Source: Pseudomonas sp. KK4
Lineage (GTDB): Bacteria > Pseudomonadota > Gammaproteobacteria > Pseudomonadales > Pseudomonadaceae
Length of the DNA stretch: 64,000 bases
Assembly: GCF_001984065.1 (NCBI RefSeq)
Contig: NZ_LYVP01000022.1
Location: 1-64,000 of the forward strand
Direction: 5' to 3'
Every line of letters begins with the position of its first letter. Position 1 is the stretch's first letter. The notes below the pieces were generated by a model that saw only the letters and a list, made by a program, of their open reading frames with translations, was not told where the DNA came from and searched no databases. This document shows, piece by piece, positions 52,630-61,108 of this stretch. The position numbers and the translations under genes were made by a program.

Positions 52630-52947
52630 ATGGCCTCTCACGCGATGAAAATTACCCTGGAACGTATCGCCCTCTTCCAATTCACCCCCACCCACTGCGC
52701 CCAGGCCCGAGCGATGCTGGGCTGGAGTGTGCAAGAGCTGTCTCGGGAAGCCGGGGTATCGGTGGAGGCCATCGAGCGCTTTGAAGCCAAGCGCGAAGTG
52801 CTGGACGTGACGCGCCTGACGCTGGCGTACCGGTTCGAGTCGGAGGGGTTGGTGTTCTTCCCCGGGTTTGCGCCGGGGCGTGGGATGAATGTGAAGGGGG
52901 CAACGCCGAATCCGGTGGGGCGGGCGGATTTTGCGATGGTGGAGTGA
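52630..52947 (+). CDS. Small helix-turn-helix protein
   Basis: 105 residues; MASHAMKITLERI start with GGAG before the ATG. Residues about 25-60 form an XRE-like HTH (ARAMLGWSVQELSREAGVSVEAIERFEAK), followed by LTLAYRFESEGLVFFPGFAPG, common in short Pseudomonas XRE-type proteins. Divergent from bglX, 46 bases before the HigB-like toxin gene. Confidence 0.75.
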   Translation: MASHAMKITLERIALFQFTPTHCAQARAMLGWSVQELSREAGVSVEAIERFEAKREVLDVTRLTLAYRFESEGLVFFPGFAPGRGMNVKGATPNPVGRADFAMVE

Positions 52948-52992
52948 GCGAATCGCTGATTGACGATTATTCCCAAATAGGTATATTTTCGC

Positions 52993-53355
52993 ATGAGTAC
53001 AAGGAAGTCACTCCTGTGGGTTAGCAGCAGCAAGAAAGATCTCAAACAGATGCCCTCAGATGTACAGGACGTTTTTGGGCACGCTCTCGATCTGGCGCAA
53101 TGCGGTAAGAAACACCCGGACGCCAAGCCTCTGAAAGGCTTTGGAGGTGCGGGGGTCCTCGAGTTGGTCGAGGACTTTGATACCAATACTTACCGCGCCG
53201 TTTATACCGTCAGTTTTGGCAATGCCATTTATGTTCTGCACTGTTTTCAGAAAAAGTCGACTACCGGTATCAAAACCGCCCCGTGCGACATTGATCTCAT
53301 CAAACAGAGACTTCGAGCAGTGCAGGATCATGCGAAAGGATTTAGGAATGGTTGA
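52993..53355 (+). CDS. HigB/RelE-like toxin (Gp49/DUF891 family)
   Basis: 120 residues. Family landmarks are LWVSSSKKDLKQMPSDVQDVFG, AKPLKGFGGAGVLELVEDFDTNTYRAVYTVSFGNAIYVLHCFQKKS and the C-terminal IDLIKQRLRAV. Members are ribosome-dependent mRNA interferases. The stop overlaps the antitoxin gene by eight bases, the usual toxin-first order of higBA pairs. AT-rich promoter just upstream. Confidence 0.88.
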   Translation: MSTRKSLLWVSSSKKDLKQMPSDVQDVFGHALDLAQCGKKHPDAKPLKGFGGAGVLELVEDFDTNTYRAVYTVSFGNAIYVLHCFQKKSTTGIKTAPCDIDLIKQRLRAVQDHAKGFRNG

Positions 53356-53668
53356 ATTCGAAGAAAGCAGCGGGAATGTCTACAAGGATCTCGGGACAGC
53401 GAACGCCAGCGAAATGCAGGTCAAATCCCAGTTGGCTGCAAAAATTGGTGAAATCATCAAGGCCCGCCATTTGACCCAGGTTCAGGCTTCAGAAATTCTG
53501 GGGCTGTCACAACCCAAGCTTTCCGAGATGCTTCGCGGAAAATTTCGAGGGATCAGTGAGGCCAAGATGATGGAATGCCTGCTGCTACTGGGACGTGACG
53601 TACAAATCGTTGTCAAGTCGGCCCCCCGTTCTCGAAAAGAGGGCAGACTCGAGGTGGTGTTTACTTGA
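53348..53668 (+). CDS. HigA-like antitoxin (XRE family)
   Basis: 106 residues from MVEFEESSGNVYKDLGTAN, with AAAGGA eight bases upstream; an ATG at 53330 in the same frame is an alternative. The XRE HTH (about 35-85) reads IIKARHLTQVQASEILGLSQPKLSEMLRGKFRGISEAKM. It should neutralise the toxin and repress the pair. Its 3' end overlaps the end of the convergent amidase gene by eight bases. Confidence 0.88.
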   Translation: MVEFEESSGNVYKDLGTANASEMQVKSQLAAKIGEIIKARHLTQVQASEILGLSQPKLSEMLRGKFRGISEAKMMECLLLLGRDVQIVVKSAPRSRKEGRLEVVFT

Positions 53669-55169
53669 ACGCAGGCACACGACGGGCGTTGGACACCTGC
53701 TCATAACCGTAGGCCAACGCCAGAAGTCGGGCTTCGCTCCACCGGGGGCCGAAGAAGAAGATCGAGGTGGGCACGCCTTCGTCGTCGATTCCGGAAGGCA
53801 CCATGACGCCGGGGTATCCGGATAACGGTACGACGTTCATGGCGGGTGATGCGACGTCGGAGACGATGGCATCCAGTGTATGGGTTGCCAGCAGTCGCTC
53901 GATGGCGGCGGCGTTTTCACTTTGGATTTTTTGCCAGAGCTGGTTGTAGGTCTGTTCGTTGAAGGCAACTTTGCTCGCGGCGATCAAGGTGTCCTGGCCG
54001 TGGCCTTGGTTGTTGGCGGCATTGAACAGCAGAAGGTCTTCCAGGGTCTGGGCGGGTATCCCCGTTCGGGTTGCCAGGTAACCCGACAAGTCCCGCTGGA
54101 TGCCCATGTGAAACGCGTCATCTACGCCTTTTGAGCGGGGGTCTTTCAGGTCTACGGGGATCAGTGTTGCTCCGGCGGCCTGCATGAGTTCCAGGGCTTG
54201 AGAAAACTGAGGGTCGAGCAGTCGTGGTAGCGCGCTACGATCGAATTTGGCGGGGTAGCCGATTCGCTTTCCGACCAAGGCATCGGGTTGCAGCGCTGCG
54301 GTGTAGTCCAGCCCGTTCAGCGTGCGCGGTTTTTTGATGGGGTCGGCAGGATCATCCCCGGCCATGGCATTCAACAGAAGCGCCGCGTCGCGCACCGTGC
54401 GCGCCATGGGCCCGGGTGTATCGAGTTTGTGAGTCACGGGAATGAGGCCGCTACGGCTTAGTAAGCCTACCGTAGGTTTGAGGCCCACTACGCCATTGAA
54501 AGACGCGGGGCAGATGATCGAGCCGGCGGTTTCAGTTCCCACCGACAGCGGCGCAAAACCTGCAGCAACGGCAGCGGCGGAACCTGAGCTGGAGCCGCAG
54601 GGATCACCGCTCAACAGGTGCGGATTTTTGGTCTGCCCACCGCGCCCACTCCAGCCGCTGGGAATACCGGGATCACGAAAGTTGGCCCATTCACTCAGGT
54701 TGGTTTTGCCAAGAATCACCGCCCCTGCTGCCCGCAGGCGCTGCACGATGAAGGCATCCTTCGCGGCGGGTTGCCCGACCATGGCCAGGGAGCCGGCACT
54801 GGTCTGCAGCTGGTCGGAGGTGTCGATGTTGTCTTTGAGCAACACCGCAATGCCGTGCAGCGGCCCTCTGATGTAGCCGCCCTTGCGCTCCTGATCCATG
54901 GCCTCGGCCATGGCCAGTGCATCGGGGTTGAGTTCGATGATCGCGTTGATCGCCGGGCCGTTTTTGTCCAGCCGCTCGATGCGCTGCAACAGATGCCGGA
55001 CCAGCGTCGCCGAAGTCAATTGACCACGATCCATCCGCTGATTGATTTCATCGACACTCACGTATTCAAGCCGGGTTTCAGGTGTCTGCGCACAGGCCGT
55101 GCCCGCGAATATCGAAAACAGGGCAATCCCCGCCAGCCGCTTCATGCGGCCGTTTAACGTTACGTCCAT
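53661..55169 (-). CDS. Exported amidase (amidase signature family)
   Basis: About 502 residues from MDVTLNGRMKRLAGIALFSI, with AAGGA eight bases before this ATG; starts at 55178 or 55145 are alternatives. N-terminal signal peptide ending near CAQTPETR. Amidase-signature triad: Lys in AVLLKDNIDT, the cis-Ser in GDPCGSSSGSAAAVAAGF and the nucleophile Ser in VGTETAGSIICPA. Periplasmic; substrate not predictable. Convergent with higA. Confidence 0.92.
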   Translation of the reverse strand: MDVTLNGRMKRLAGIALFSIFAGTACAQTPETRLEYVSVDEINQRMDRGQLTSATLVRHLLQRIERLDKNGPAINAIIELNPDALAMAEAMDQERKGGYIRGPLHGIAVLLKDNIDTSDQLQTSAGSLAMVGQPAAKDAFIVQRLRAAGAVILGKTNLSEWANFRDPGIPSGWSGRGGQTKNPHLLSGDPCGSSSGSAAAVAAGFAPLSVGTETAGSIICPASFNGVVGLKPTVGLLSRSGLIPVTHKLDTPGPMARTVRDAALLLNAMAGDDPADPIKKPRTLNGLDYTAALQPDALVGKRIGYPAKFDRSALPRLLDPQFSQALELMQAAGATLIPVDLKDPRSKGVDDAFHMGIQRDLSGYLATRTGIPAQTLEDLLLFNAANNQGHGQDTLIAASKVAFNEQTYNQLWQKIQSENAAAIERLLATHTLDAIVSDVASPAMNVVPLSGYPGVMVPSGIDDEGVPTSIFFFGPRWSEARLLALAYGYEQVSNARRVPAFK

Positions 55170-55326
55170 GTACAACATCCTTATGACTGATGGCGGGTGA
55201 AGGATTTCACCCGTTTTTCAGCCTACCGAAGCGGCCGGAATTGTCCGTCATCACCGCTCACAGTCGTTCGTAAGAATGTTCGTTCTGATTTGTAGTTAAT
55301 GCTGCCAACTGACGCGAGATACCTTC

Positions 55327-55356
55327 GTGGTGAGGGGATTTATCCCCTCACCACGG
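55327..55356. repeat. Perfect palindromic repeat (GTGAGGGGATTTATCCCCTCAC type)
   Basis: CGTGGTGAGGGGAT-TT-ATCCCCTCACCACG: 14-bp arms and a 2-base centre, 16 bases after the metallo-hydrolase stop codon. It resembles a scattered Pseudomonas palindrome and may act as a transcription stop or mRNA-stabilising hairpin. Confidence 0.8.
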
Positions 55357-55372
55357 TCTTACCGAACGGTCC

Positions 55373-56431
55373 TCAACCAACACTCTGCTGATCCGCATAC
55401 ACCTGCTGTTCAACCGCCAACCACCACGCCTCGCCGCGCTGCGGATGCATCAGGTTGAACGCCTGGCCCATCTGCGGTGTGGTGATCGATACACTGCGCT
55501 CCCACGCCAGGGCCAGTATGCGATCGAAGGGTTCATACCAGGCATGCATCGACAAGTCGAAGGTGCCGTTGTGAATCGGCAACAACCAGCGGCCTTTGAG
55601 GTCGAGGTGGGCCTGCAGGGTTTGCTCAGGTTGCATGTGCACATGGGGCCATTCGACGTTGTAGGCACCGGTTTCCATCAGGGTCAGGTCAAACGGCCCG
55701 TACTGTTCGCCGATGCGTTTGAAGCCATCGAAGTAGCCGCTGTCGCCGCTGAAGAAAATCCGCGTGTCGCCATCGATCATCACCCACGAAGCCCAGAGGG
55801 TGCTGTTGCCGTCGAACAGACCGCGCCCGGAAAAGTGTTGCGACGGCGTGGCGATGAAGCGCAGGCCCTCGACTTCCGTTTCTTGCCACCAGTCCAGTTG
55901 CCGAACCTTGGCGGGGTCGATGCCCCACTTGGTCAGGGTATCGCCCACGCCCAACGGCGTCAGAAAGTGCCTGGTCTTTTCGGCGATTTTCAGCACCGCC
56001 TGATAATCCAGATGGTCGTAGTGATCGTGGGACAGGATCACCGCTTCGATCGGCGGCAGTTGCTCCAGGCTGATGGGCGGCTGGTGAAAGCGCTTGGGCC
56101 CGGCCCATTGCACCGGCGAGGCGCGCTCGGCGAACACCGGGTCGGTGATCCAGAATTTATCGCGCAATTTCAGCAATACAGTGGAATGGCCGAGGCGATA
56201 GACGCTGTGGTTCGGCGCGGCGATCAGCGCCGCCTGCGTCAGGGGTTGCACCGGCACCGGCGCGCTGGGGCGGGTATCGCGGGGCTTGTGGAAAATCACG
56301 TTCCACAGGATGCGCAAGGTTTTGCGAAAGCCTTCGCGTTTAACGGGCGCATGGTTGCGGTATTGCCCTTCTGTCTGACGGGACGCTTCAGGTGTGGCAG
56401 CGCTTTGCGCCGGGGAAGTTGAATTGGCCAT
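55373..56431 (-). CDS. Metallo-beta-lactamase-fold hydrolase (UlaG/NAPE-PLD-like)
   Basis: 352 residues from MANSTSPAQSAATPEASR. MBL motifs: LSHDHYDHLDY (HxHxDH), the His in TPSQHFSGRGL, the Asp in FFSGDSGYFDGF and a late His in LPIHNGTFDL. Related proteins hydrolyse phosphodiesters such as N-acyl-phosphatidylethanolamine; the substrate here is unknown. Divergent from a TetR gene with an operator palindrome in the shared promoter, so probably repressed by it. Confidence 0.9.
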   Translation of the reverse strand: MANSTSPAQSAATPEASRQTEGQYRNHAPVKREGFRKTLRILWNVIFHKPRDTRPSAPVPVQPLTQAALIAAPNHSVYRLGHSTVLLKLRDKFWITDPVFAERASPVQWAGPKRFHQPPISLEQLPPIEAVILSHDHYDHLDYQAVLKIAEKTRHFLTPLGVGDTLTKWGIDPAKVRQLDWWQETEVEGLRFIATPSQHFSGRGLFDGNSTLWASWVMIDGDTRIFFSGDSGYFDGFKRIGEQYGPFDLTLMETGAYNVEWPHVHMQPEQTLQAHLDLKGRWLLPIHNGTFDLSMHAWYEPFDRILALAWERSVSITTPQMGQAFNLMHPQRGEAWWLAVEQQVYADQQSVG

Positions 56432-56551
56432 GACGGAATGACTCCAGAAAAACCGCACGTTTGCGGTTTTCCGCTTCGGGACGATAAAGGCCAAGGCACG
56501 CACGCATCAGCCGAACACTCTAATTTTTGCCGTGCAGGATTAACAAAACAT

Positions 56552-56567
56552 TACACTGCACAGTGTA
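56552..56567. promoter_or_regulatory. Candidate TetR operator
   Basis: TACACTG-CA-CAGTGTA, a near-perfect 16-base palindrome in the 214-base space between the metallo-hydrolase gene and the divergent TetR gene. TACACTG-type operators suit TetR-family dimers. Binding is inferred from position. Confidence 0.7.
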
Positions 56568-56645
56568 GTTTCAAGGTTGCATCAAAGCCGATCACAAGTA
56601 AACTGCTGAGTGTAATTTTCCTTCCCTTCCTGCCGAAGCGTATTT

Positions 56646-57257
56646 ATGACAGCTCCACAGCGCCTCACCGACCGCAAACGCGAAGCCATCATTCAGGCGG
56701 CGATCGCCGAATTCCGTGCCAACGGTTTCGACATCACCAGCATGGACAAAATCGCTGCCACCGCCAGCGTGTCGAAGCGCACGGTGTACAACCATTTCCC
56801 CAGCAAGGAAGAGTTGTTCGCCGAGATCCTCAATCAACTGTGGGCCCGCGTGACGGCGGAGCAAGAAGCCCCCTATCGTCCCGAAGCGCCCCTGCGCGAT
56901 CAGTTGCGGCCCTTGTTGCTGAAAAAGGTGCAGATGCTGGCCGATGACAATTTCCTCGACCTGGCGCGGGTGGCCATTGCAGCGACCATCCACTCCCCCG
57001 AGCGCTCGCAGAGCATGGTGGCCCGCATGGGTGAGCATGAAGAAGGTCTGACGGTGTGGATTCGCGCCGCTCAAGCCGACGGTCGCCTGAAACCGGTCGC
57101 CCCCGAGTTTGCCGCGCAACAGGTGCAGGGCCTGCTCAAGTCCTTCGCGTTCTGGCCGCAGATTTCCATGGGCCAACCGAACCTGGCGCTCGAGATGCAA
57201 GGCACGGTGGTGGAGTCGGCGCTGGACATGTTCCTGGCCTGTTACCAGGTGCAATAA
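56646..57257 (+). CDS. TetR/AcrR-family transcriptional regulator
   Basis: 203 residues. The N-terminal HTH reads REAIIQAAIAEFRANGFDITSMDKIAATASVSKRTVYNHFPSKEEL, split here only for reading: residues 12-58. The C-terminal domain (about 80-200) resembles TetR_C proteins with LLKKVQMLADDNFLDLAR. It likely represses the divergent metallo-hydrolase gene and itself. The ligand is unknown. Confidence 0.92.
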   Translation: MTAPQRLTDRKREAIIQAAIAEFRANGFDITSMDKIAATASVSKRTVYNHFPSKEELFAEILNQLWARVTAEQEAPYRPEAPLRDQLRPLLLKKVQMLADDNFLDLARVAIAATIHSPERSQSMVARMGEHEEGLTVWIRAAQADGRLKPVAPEFAAQQVQGLLKSFAFWPQISMGQPNLALEMQGTVVESALDMFLACYQVQ

Positions 57258-57372
57258 ATGACAACTTGAGCCCGGATCTCCCACGGGCGGAAACCCATCG
57301 CAATGTGTTTCAGAATGAAACTGGCGCCGGGGCTATAGTGAGCCTCTGCCCCAGCGACATTCAGAGATCACC

Positions 57373-57921
57373 ATGAACAAATCCACCAGCGAAACCAGCG
57401 CCACACCCCCCGCCGATCACCTGCGTTTTCTTCGTCATCACGCCCACTTGGGACCGACCTTCGGCAACGACAAATTCGCCCTGCGCGCCGAAGCCTTCGC
57501 ACGCTTCTTCGGCACCCCGACCTTCCTCGGTGCTCAGACGCTGATCGTGGTGATCTGGGTGTGCATCAACCTGTTCGGCTTCACCCACTTCGACGTCTAC
57601 CCGTTCATCCTGCTCAACCTGGCGTTCAGCCTGCAATCGGCCTACGCCGCGCCGCTGATCCTGCTGGCCCAAACCCGTCAGGCCGCACGAGACAAGGCCC
57701 AGTCTGAAGCCGATGCGCAACACCGCGAAGAACTGGCAACCATCAACAGCCAACGCCAGGTGCAGGCAGCGCAGAACACCGCGCAGTTGCTTCAGTTGCT
57801 GGAACAAAACACCCAACTGACCCAACTGACCAAAGAACTGACCGAACGCATCGAAAGCCTGACCACCGAGATGCATCAGCATTTCGTGCTCAGGGACGAG
57901 CCGCCACAAACGCATGCTTGA
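57373..57921 (+). CDS. DUF1003 membrane protein
   Basis: 182 residues. Two hydrophobic segments, LGAQTLIVVIWVCINLFGF (about 52-70) and YPFILLNLAFSLQSAYAAPLILLAQ (about 76-100), carry the DUF1003 pattern with N near LLNLAFS and QSAYAAP. A Gln-rich coiled-coil C-terminus (about 115-170) follows. Function unknown. The end overlaps no gene; the next start is 13 bases downstream. Confidence 0.9.
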   Translation: MNKSTSETSATPPADHLRFLRHHAHLGPTFGNDKFALRAEAFARFFGTPTFLGAQTLIVVIWVCINLFGFTHFDVYPFILLNLAFSLQSAYAAPLILLAQTRQAARDKAQSEADAQHREELATINSQRQVQAAQNTAQLLQLLEQNTQLTQLTKELTERIESLTTEMHQHFVLRDEPPQTHA

Positions 57922-57934
57922 ACCAGGAAAACAC

Positions 57935-58654
57935 ATGGACACGACGCCTGAGCAACCGAACATTCGCATCGCCCTGATCGGCGACTACGACCCCAAAGTC
58001 ACCGCCCACCAGGCCATTCCCGTGGCCCTCGACATGGCAGCCGACCACACCGGTTTGAAGGTGCAAGGACAATGGCTGGCCACAGACAGCATTGACACCG
58101 ACACACCACTGGGTGAGTTCAACGGCTTCTGGTGTGTGCCCGCCAGCCCTTACCGCAGCGAGGACGGCGCGCTGCGGGCGATACGATTCGCCCGCGAACA
58201 TCAGCGCCCCTTCCTCGGAACCTGTGGGGGTTTTCAGCACGCGGTGCTGGAATATGCCCGCAACGTGCTGGGTTGGTTGGATGCCGAGCATGGCGAAACC
58301 TCGCCCGATGCCGCTCGTGCTGTGGTCACACCGCTGGCCTGTTCGCTGGTGGAAGCCGTCGACACTGTTCATCTGGTTGAAGGTTCGTTGATTGCTCAGG
58401 CGTACGAAACGTCAGAGATTGTTGAAGGCTATCGCTGCAACTACGGTGTGAATCCGCAGTTCGAGCAGGCGCTGTTTCAACAAGACCTCCATCGCGTTGG
58501 CCACGACTCGGCGCAAGGCTTGCGGGCGATCGAACTCAGCGGTCACCCGTTTTTCGTCGCCACCCTGTTCCAGCCAGAACGCGCGGCGCTCAAGGGCATC
58601 CTGCCGCCGTTGGCGCGGGCACTGGTCGAGGCGTGTGCGGGGCAGCAACAATGA
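57935..58654 (+). CDS. Class I glutamine-amidotransferase-like protein (CTP-synthase C-terminal type)
   Basis: 239 residues from MDTTPEQPNIRIALIGDYDP, with AGGA seven bases upstream. It resembles the glutaminase half of CTP synthase: LGTCGGFQHAVLEYARNVLG has the nucleophile Cys, and SGHPFFVATLFQPE carries the end motif where PyrG has the catalytic His-x-Glu region (H near FFVATLFQPE is replaced by Q). The missing His in HPE suggests it may not be a normal glutaminase. No synthase domain. Possibly co-transcribed with the DUF1003 gene. Confidence 0.85.
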   Translation: MDTTPEQPNIRIALIGDYDPKVTAHQAIPVALDMAADHTGLKVQGQWLATDSIDTDTPLGEFNGFWCVPASPYRSEDGALRAIRFAREHQRPFLGTCGGFQHAVLEYARNVLGWLDAEHGETSPDAARAVVTPLACSLVEAVDTVHLVEGSLIAQAYETSEIVEGYRCNYGVNPQFEQALFQQDLHRVGHDSAQGLRAIELSGHPFFVATLFQPERAALKGILPPLARALVEACAGQQQ

Positions 58655-58728
58655 TCACCACGCCGTGGTGTCGGGTTGAGCGGGAGTATCAGTTCAGCCT
58701 GTAATTGATCGGGTGTGCTTGAGACTGC

Positions 58729-58860
58729 CTTCGCGAGCAAGCCCGCTCCCACAGGGGTCCAGTGTTCGTCTGGACAACTCGGTCGACTGTGGGAGCAAGT
58801 CAGCTCCCACAAGAGCCTGAACAACTCGGTCAACGGTGGGAGCGGGCTTGCTCGCGAAGG
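58729..58860. repeat. Cluster of REP elements
   Basis: Outer inverted REP pair (TTCGCGAGCAAGCCCGCTCC and its inverse at 58838-58858) around a central GTGGGAGCAAGTCAGCTCCCAC hairpin and two ACAACTCGGTC repeats. It lies between convergent genes. Confidence 0.9.
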
Positions 58861-58883
58861 GGCCATAACCTACACCACACATC

Positions 58884-59210
58884 TCAAGCCCGAACCAACC
58901 GACGCACCGCCGATATCTCCGGCACTTCCCGCCGCTGCATGTACACCCGCAACGGCTCGCTGATGTTGAGCCGCTGATCCATATTCTGGTCCAGCAACAA
59001 CTGGATCAACTCGCGCTTGAGGGTCATGGTCTGATCCGGTCCCGGCACCCAGACAAACTCGCGGGTGGGAATGATGCCTTCGTCGGCCACGTCCATGCCG
59101 AAGGCGTCTTCGCTGAAGCGCACGAGGTAATGGCCGGTCTTGCGGTTGAGGCCGACGAAGCCCTGGAGTTGATCGGCCGCCTGGCAGATCAGTTGGGAAG
59201 TGATGCGCAT
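58884..59210 (-). CDS. Conserved hypothetical protein
   Basis: 108 residues from MRITSQLICQAADQLQGFVG, with GAGG before the ATG; the frame extends to 59315 but without RBS. Not recognised as a named family. Sequence has GLNRKTGHYLVRFSEDAFGMD and a C-terminal RVYMQRREVPEISAVRRLVRA. No membrane or metal motif. It looks like a small Pseudomonas-specific cytoplasmic protein. Confidence 0.8.
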   Translation of the reverse strand: MRITSQLICQAADQLQGFVGLNRKTGHYLVRFSEDAFGMDVADEGIIPTREFVWVPGPDQTMTLKRELIQLLLDQNMDQRLNISEPLRVYMQRREVPEISAVRRLVRA

Positions 59211-59427
59211 GGTAAACCTCACGAAAATGTTCATCGGTTTACACACAAGACAGGCAATGGCTTTCCCTCTTCCGGGGAAATGGTCGGGGGCAGCGTACTG
59301 CAAACGCATCGACAAAAACGCTGACCGACATCAGCTTTAAACCGGTTTATGTCGTTCTCGCGATAGCGCTGGCCACGCTCAGTTGTTAAAAGGGTCGTCT
59401 TGAATTTATCGCGAAAGGATCTCGAGC

Positions 59428-60555
59428 ATGCCGTCACTCTTCAACAAAAGCGCGTTGATGTTGGGCCTGTTACTCGCTCTCGGCCAGGCTCAGGCCGCCA
59501 GTGAGCCTGGCCCCGCTGCGTTGGCCGCACGACAAGGCATCCCGTATCCGGCCGTCATCGCCCACCGTGGCGCCTCGTTCGACGCCCCGGAATCCACCGC
59601 CGCCGCCTACAAAACCGCCCGCGACCTGGGCGCCGACTACCTGGAAATGGACCTGCAACGCAGCAAGGACGGCGTGCTGTTCGCCCTGCACGACAACAAC
59701 CTGCAGCGCACCACCGACGTCGCCACCAAATTCCCCGAGCGCAAGGACAGCTCGGCCAACGCCTTCACCATGGCCGAGCTGAAAACCCTGGACGCCGGCA
59801 GTTGGTTCAACACCGCGTACCCGGATCGGGCGCGCCCGGCATTCGTGGGCCTGAAAATCCTCACCCTCGATGAAATCATCGACATCGCCCAGGGCAACCC
59901 GCTGCACAAGCCGGGCCTGTACATCGAGACCAAAGAGCCCAAGCAATTTCCCGGCATCGAGCATGACCTGAAGGAGAAACTCCAGGATCGCGGCTGGCTG
60001 AGCCCCGCCGGTTCGAAACTGGCGAAAAGCGAACTGGGCGTCGGCCAGGGCAAAGGCAAGGTGATTTTGCAAACCTTCGAAAAGAGCAGCCTCGAACTGC
60101 TGCAAAAAGAAATGCCGAAGGTGCCGAAGATCCTGTTGCTGTGGGTCGGCGAAGGCAGCATCGAGCCGGCATCGAAAGTGACCTTTGCCGAGTCCGGCGA
60201 GAAGGACAAGGCCGCGTACTACGCCAAACAGCAACCCAAGGACAAAGCCGAGTTCCACCGCTGGGTCGATTACGCCAAGGCCCAGGGTGCGATAGGCACG
60301 GGGCCGTCCGCCGCGTTGACCAAGGGTGGCGATCAGAGTTATTCGGATCTGGTGCAGCCGTGGATGAACCAGTACACCCATGATCAGGGCCTGTTGGTGC
60401 ACGTCTACACCATCGATGAGCCGGTGGATTACCAGAAGGTCATGGATGCAGGTGTCGACGGGATTTTCACCAACCGCGCCAGCGAGTTGTTGAAGTTCTA
60501 TAAACGCCCGGCGCCGGCGAGTGTAGATCAGGTGTTGAAGAACAACGGGTATTGA
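59428..60555 (+). CDS. glpQ: Periplasmic glycerophosphodiester phosphodiesterase
   Basis: Cleaves glycerophosphodiesters to glycerol-3-phosphate and alcohols. 375 residues; signal peptide MPSLFNKSALMLGLLLALGQ, cut near AQA-AS. GDPD motifs: IAHRGASFDAPEST (H46, R47, E55), YLEMDLQRSKDG (E73, D75) and ALHDNNLQRTTDV (H88). The C-terminal part ends with VMDAGVDGIFTNRASELLKF. RBS AAAGGA. Full length for GlpQ. Confidence 0.94.
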   Translation: MPSLFNKSALMLGLLLALGQAQAASEPGPAALAARQGIPYPAVIAHRGASFDAPESTAAAYKTARDLGADYLEMDLQRSKDGVLFALHDNNLQRTTDVATKFPERKDSSANAFTMAELKTLDAGSWFNTAYPDRARPAFVGLKILTLDEIIDIAQGNPLHKPGLYIETKEPKQFPGIEHDLKEKLQDRGWLSPAGSKLAKSELGVGQGKGKVILQTFEKSSLELLQKEMPKVPKILLLWVGEGSIEPASKVTFAESGEKDKAAYYAKQQPKDKAEFHRWVDYAKAQGAIGTGPSAALTKGGDQSYSDLVQPWMNQYTHDQGLLVHVYTIDEPVDYQKVMDAGVDGIFTNRASELLKFYKRPAPASVDQVLKNNGY

Positions 60556-60574
60556 TCCGCGACCGAGGTGCGTT

Positions 60575-60641
60575 CATCGCGGGCAAGCCTCGCTCCTACA
60601 GGTATCGCGCCGCTCTTGTAGGAGCAAGCTTGCTCGCGATG
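60575..60641. repeat. Inverted REP pair
   Basis: CATCGCGGGCAAGCCTCGCTCCTACA and TGTAGGAGCAAGCTTGCTCGCGATG (each quoted in fewer than 27 bases; cores of 20) face each other over about 15 bases between glpQ and the PepSY gene. Confidence 0.85.
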
Positions 60642-60734
60642 CGGACGCACAAGGCAAAGGGAATTTTAAGGGTGGATTAAGTTACAAAAGTTAACCTGAG
60701 CCCACTTAAACAGTTCAACCAAGGAATGAACCCC

Positions 60735-61043
60735 ATGAAGACGCTGACTGCCCTGTTCACCGCTGCCACCCTGACCCTCACCGCGGGCCTGGCCCAGGCC
60801 AAGGATGTTCCCGTCGATCAGATCCCTCAGTTGGTCAAGGACGGCAAGATCAAGCCGCTGGAAGAACTGAACCAGATCGTGATGAAGCTGCACCCTGGCG
60901 CGACGATTACCGACAGCGACCTGGACAACCACACCACCCTCTTCGAATACGAAGTGGAGCTGAAGGACGCCCAAGGCGTTGAATGGGACGTGGACCTCAA
61001 CGCCGCCACCGGCGAAGTCCTGAAGAACAAGAAAGACGACTGA
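60735..61043 (+). CDS. PepSY-domain periplasmic protein
   Basis: 102 residues from MKTLTALFTAATLTLTAG, with AAGGA nine bases upstream; an ATG at 60726 is too close to that site. Signal peptide, then a single PepSY domain: LNQIVMKLHPGATITDSDLD, FEYEVELKDAQGVEWDVDLN and ATGEVLKNKKDD. Such small PepSY proteins are often regulated by two-component systems or peptidase-linked. Function unknown. Confidence 0.9.
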   Translation: MKTLTALFTAATLTLTAGLAQAKDVPVDQIPQLVKDGKIKPLEELNQIVMKLHPGATITDSDLDNHTTLFEYEVELKDAQGVEWDVDLNAATGEVLKNKKDD

Positions 61044-61054
61044 CACCCCCTGCA

Positions 61055-61091
61055 AAAAAGCCGCACGATGTTGCCGATCGTGCGGCTTTTT
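61055..61091. terminator. Bidirectional rho-independent terminator
   Basis: AAAAGCCGCACGAT-GTTGCCG-ATCGTGCGGCTTTT with A/T runs on both sides, serving the PepSY gene and the convergent chemoreceptor gene. Confidence 0.95.
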
Positions 61092-61108
61092 TGTGCCTGA
61101 GGGATTGA

